Below the pieces are notes generated by a model. The model made no database searches, was not told the origin of the DNA, and saw only the letters and a list, made by a program, of their open reading frames with translations. Positions 63,968 through 64,000 of a stretch of 64,000 nucleotides of DNA are shown here, in pieces. Origin of the DNA: Clostridium_AD estertheticum_D (GTDB lineage: Bacteria > Bacillota > Clostridia > Clostridiales > Clostridiaceae); contig NZ_JAHLDM010000011.1 of NCBI RefSeq assembly GCF_018861295.1, forward strand, positions 1-64,000, given 5' to 3'. Positions within the stretch are counted from its first letter, which is position 1; every line of letters begins with the position of its first letter. The position numbers and the translations under genes are program-made.

Positions 63968-64000
63968 ATGAAAAACGTTATCGTAGATTTTAGAATTCAT
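63968..64000 (+). CDS. Start of a gene, cut by the window end
   Basis: ATG with TAGGAG nine bases upstream opens MKNVIVDFRIH and runs off the window. The start resembles DUF6873-type proteins found at this place in clostridia, but eleven residues cannot prove it. Confidence 0.5.
   Translation, partial: MKNVIVDFRIH

Overview
The window is AT-rich chromosomal DNA of a spore-forming low-GC Firmicute, most likely Clostridium sensu stricto. The reasons are the sporulation genes (sigK with a pro-sequence, an AbrB-type regulator, a YtxC-like gene), clostridial housekeeping order (infC-rpmI-rplT behind an L20-type leader; pheS-pheT behind a T-box), and strong AGGAGG ribosome sites. I see no rRNA, tRNA, CRISPR array or intact insertion sequence. 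Most genes lie on the minus strand.

Layout. 1-500: structured non-coding DNA and a broken CoA-binding gene. 518-4414: metallo-hydrolase, VanW-type wall protein, a 57-residue exported peptide, a DUF536-like protein and a YqeY protein. 4470-7607: sigK, a small membrane protein with a triple ENTxL repeat, and a membrane Ser/Thr kinase with a TPR domain. 7784-11691: a large Ig-repeat surface protein and a lipoprotein. 11915-26733: a type VII secretion (T7SS) locus read right to left. It runs FHA protein, PP2C phosphatase, CpaE/MinD-like ATPase, EsaB-like ubiquitin fold, EssC, WXG100-type proteins, a coiled-coil protein, an LXG-like membrane-active candidate effector, a membrane protein with a second copy further on, a TPR protein, and two WXG100 proteins closed by a terminator.

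27070-35333: a complete kdpFABC potassium-pump operon. Its control genes are unusual: a receiver-TPR protein without a DNA-binding domain, a short KdpD (sensor plus USP domains only) and a separate membrane histidine kinase. A structured leader that ends at the kdpF ribosome site precedes it. 35757-46926: MtnX-like phosphatase, endonuclease IV, M24 peptidase, a DUF6465-like protein, a Cys/Gly-rich small protein, an ABC-F protein, a DEAD-box helicase, RecQ, and a CheY/LytTR/LytS-like signalling group. 47133-54456: YajQ, AbrB, a candidate non-coding RNA that shares a 13-base promoter-proximal element with abrB, a nuclease-XPD helicase fusion, a second ABC-F protein and ZapA. 54638-64000: pheST, an rRNA methyltransferase, ktrAB (a second potassium system), the infC operon, the YtxC-like gene and the start of one more gene.

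The best candidate for an undescribed system is the T7SS locus. It carries phosphothreonine machinery (Hanks kinase, PP2C phosphatase, FHA domains in two proteins, and a small membrane protein whose tail has three FHA-compatible Thr motifs) and no recognisable EsaA or EssA. Second is the pair of RNA/regulatory elements: the kdp leader, and the abrB-linked RNA at 48943-49212.
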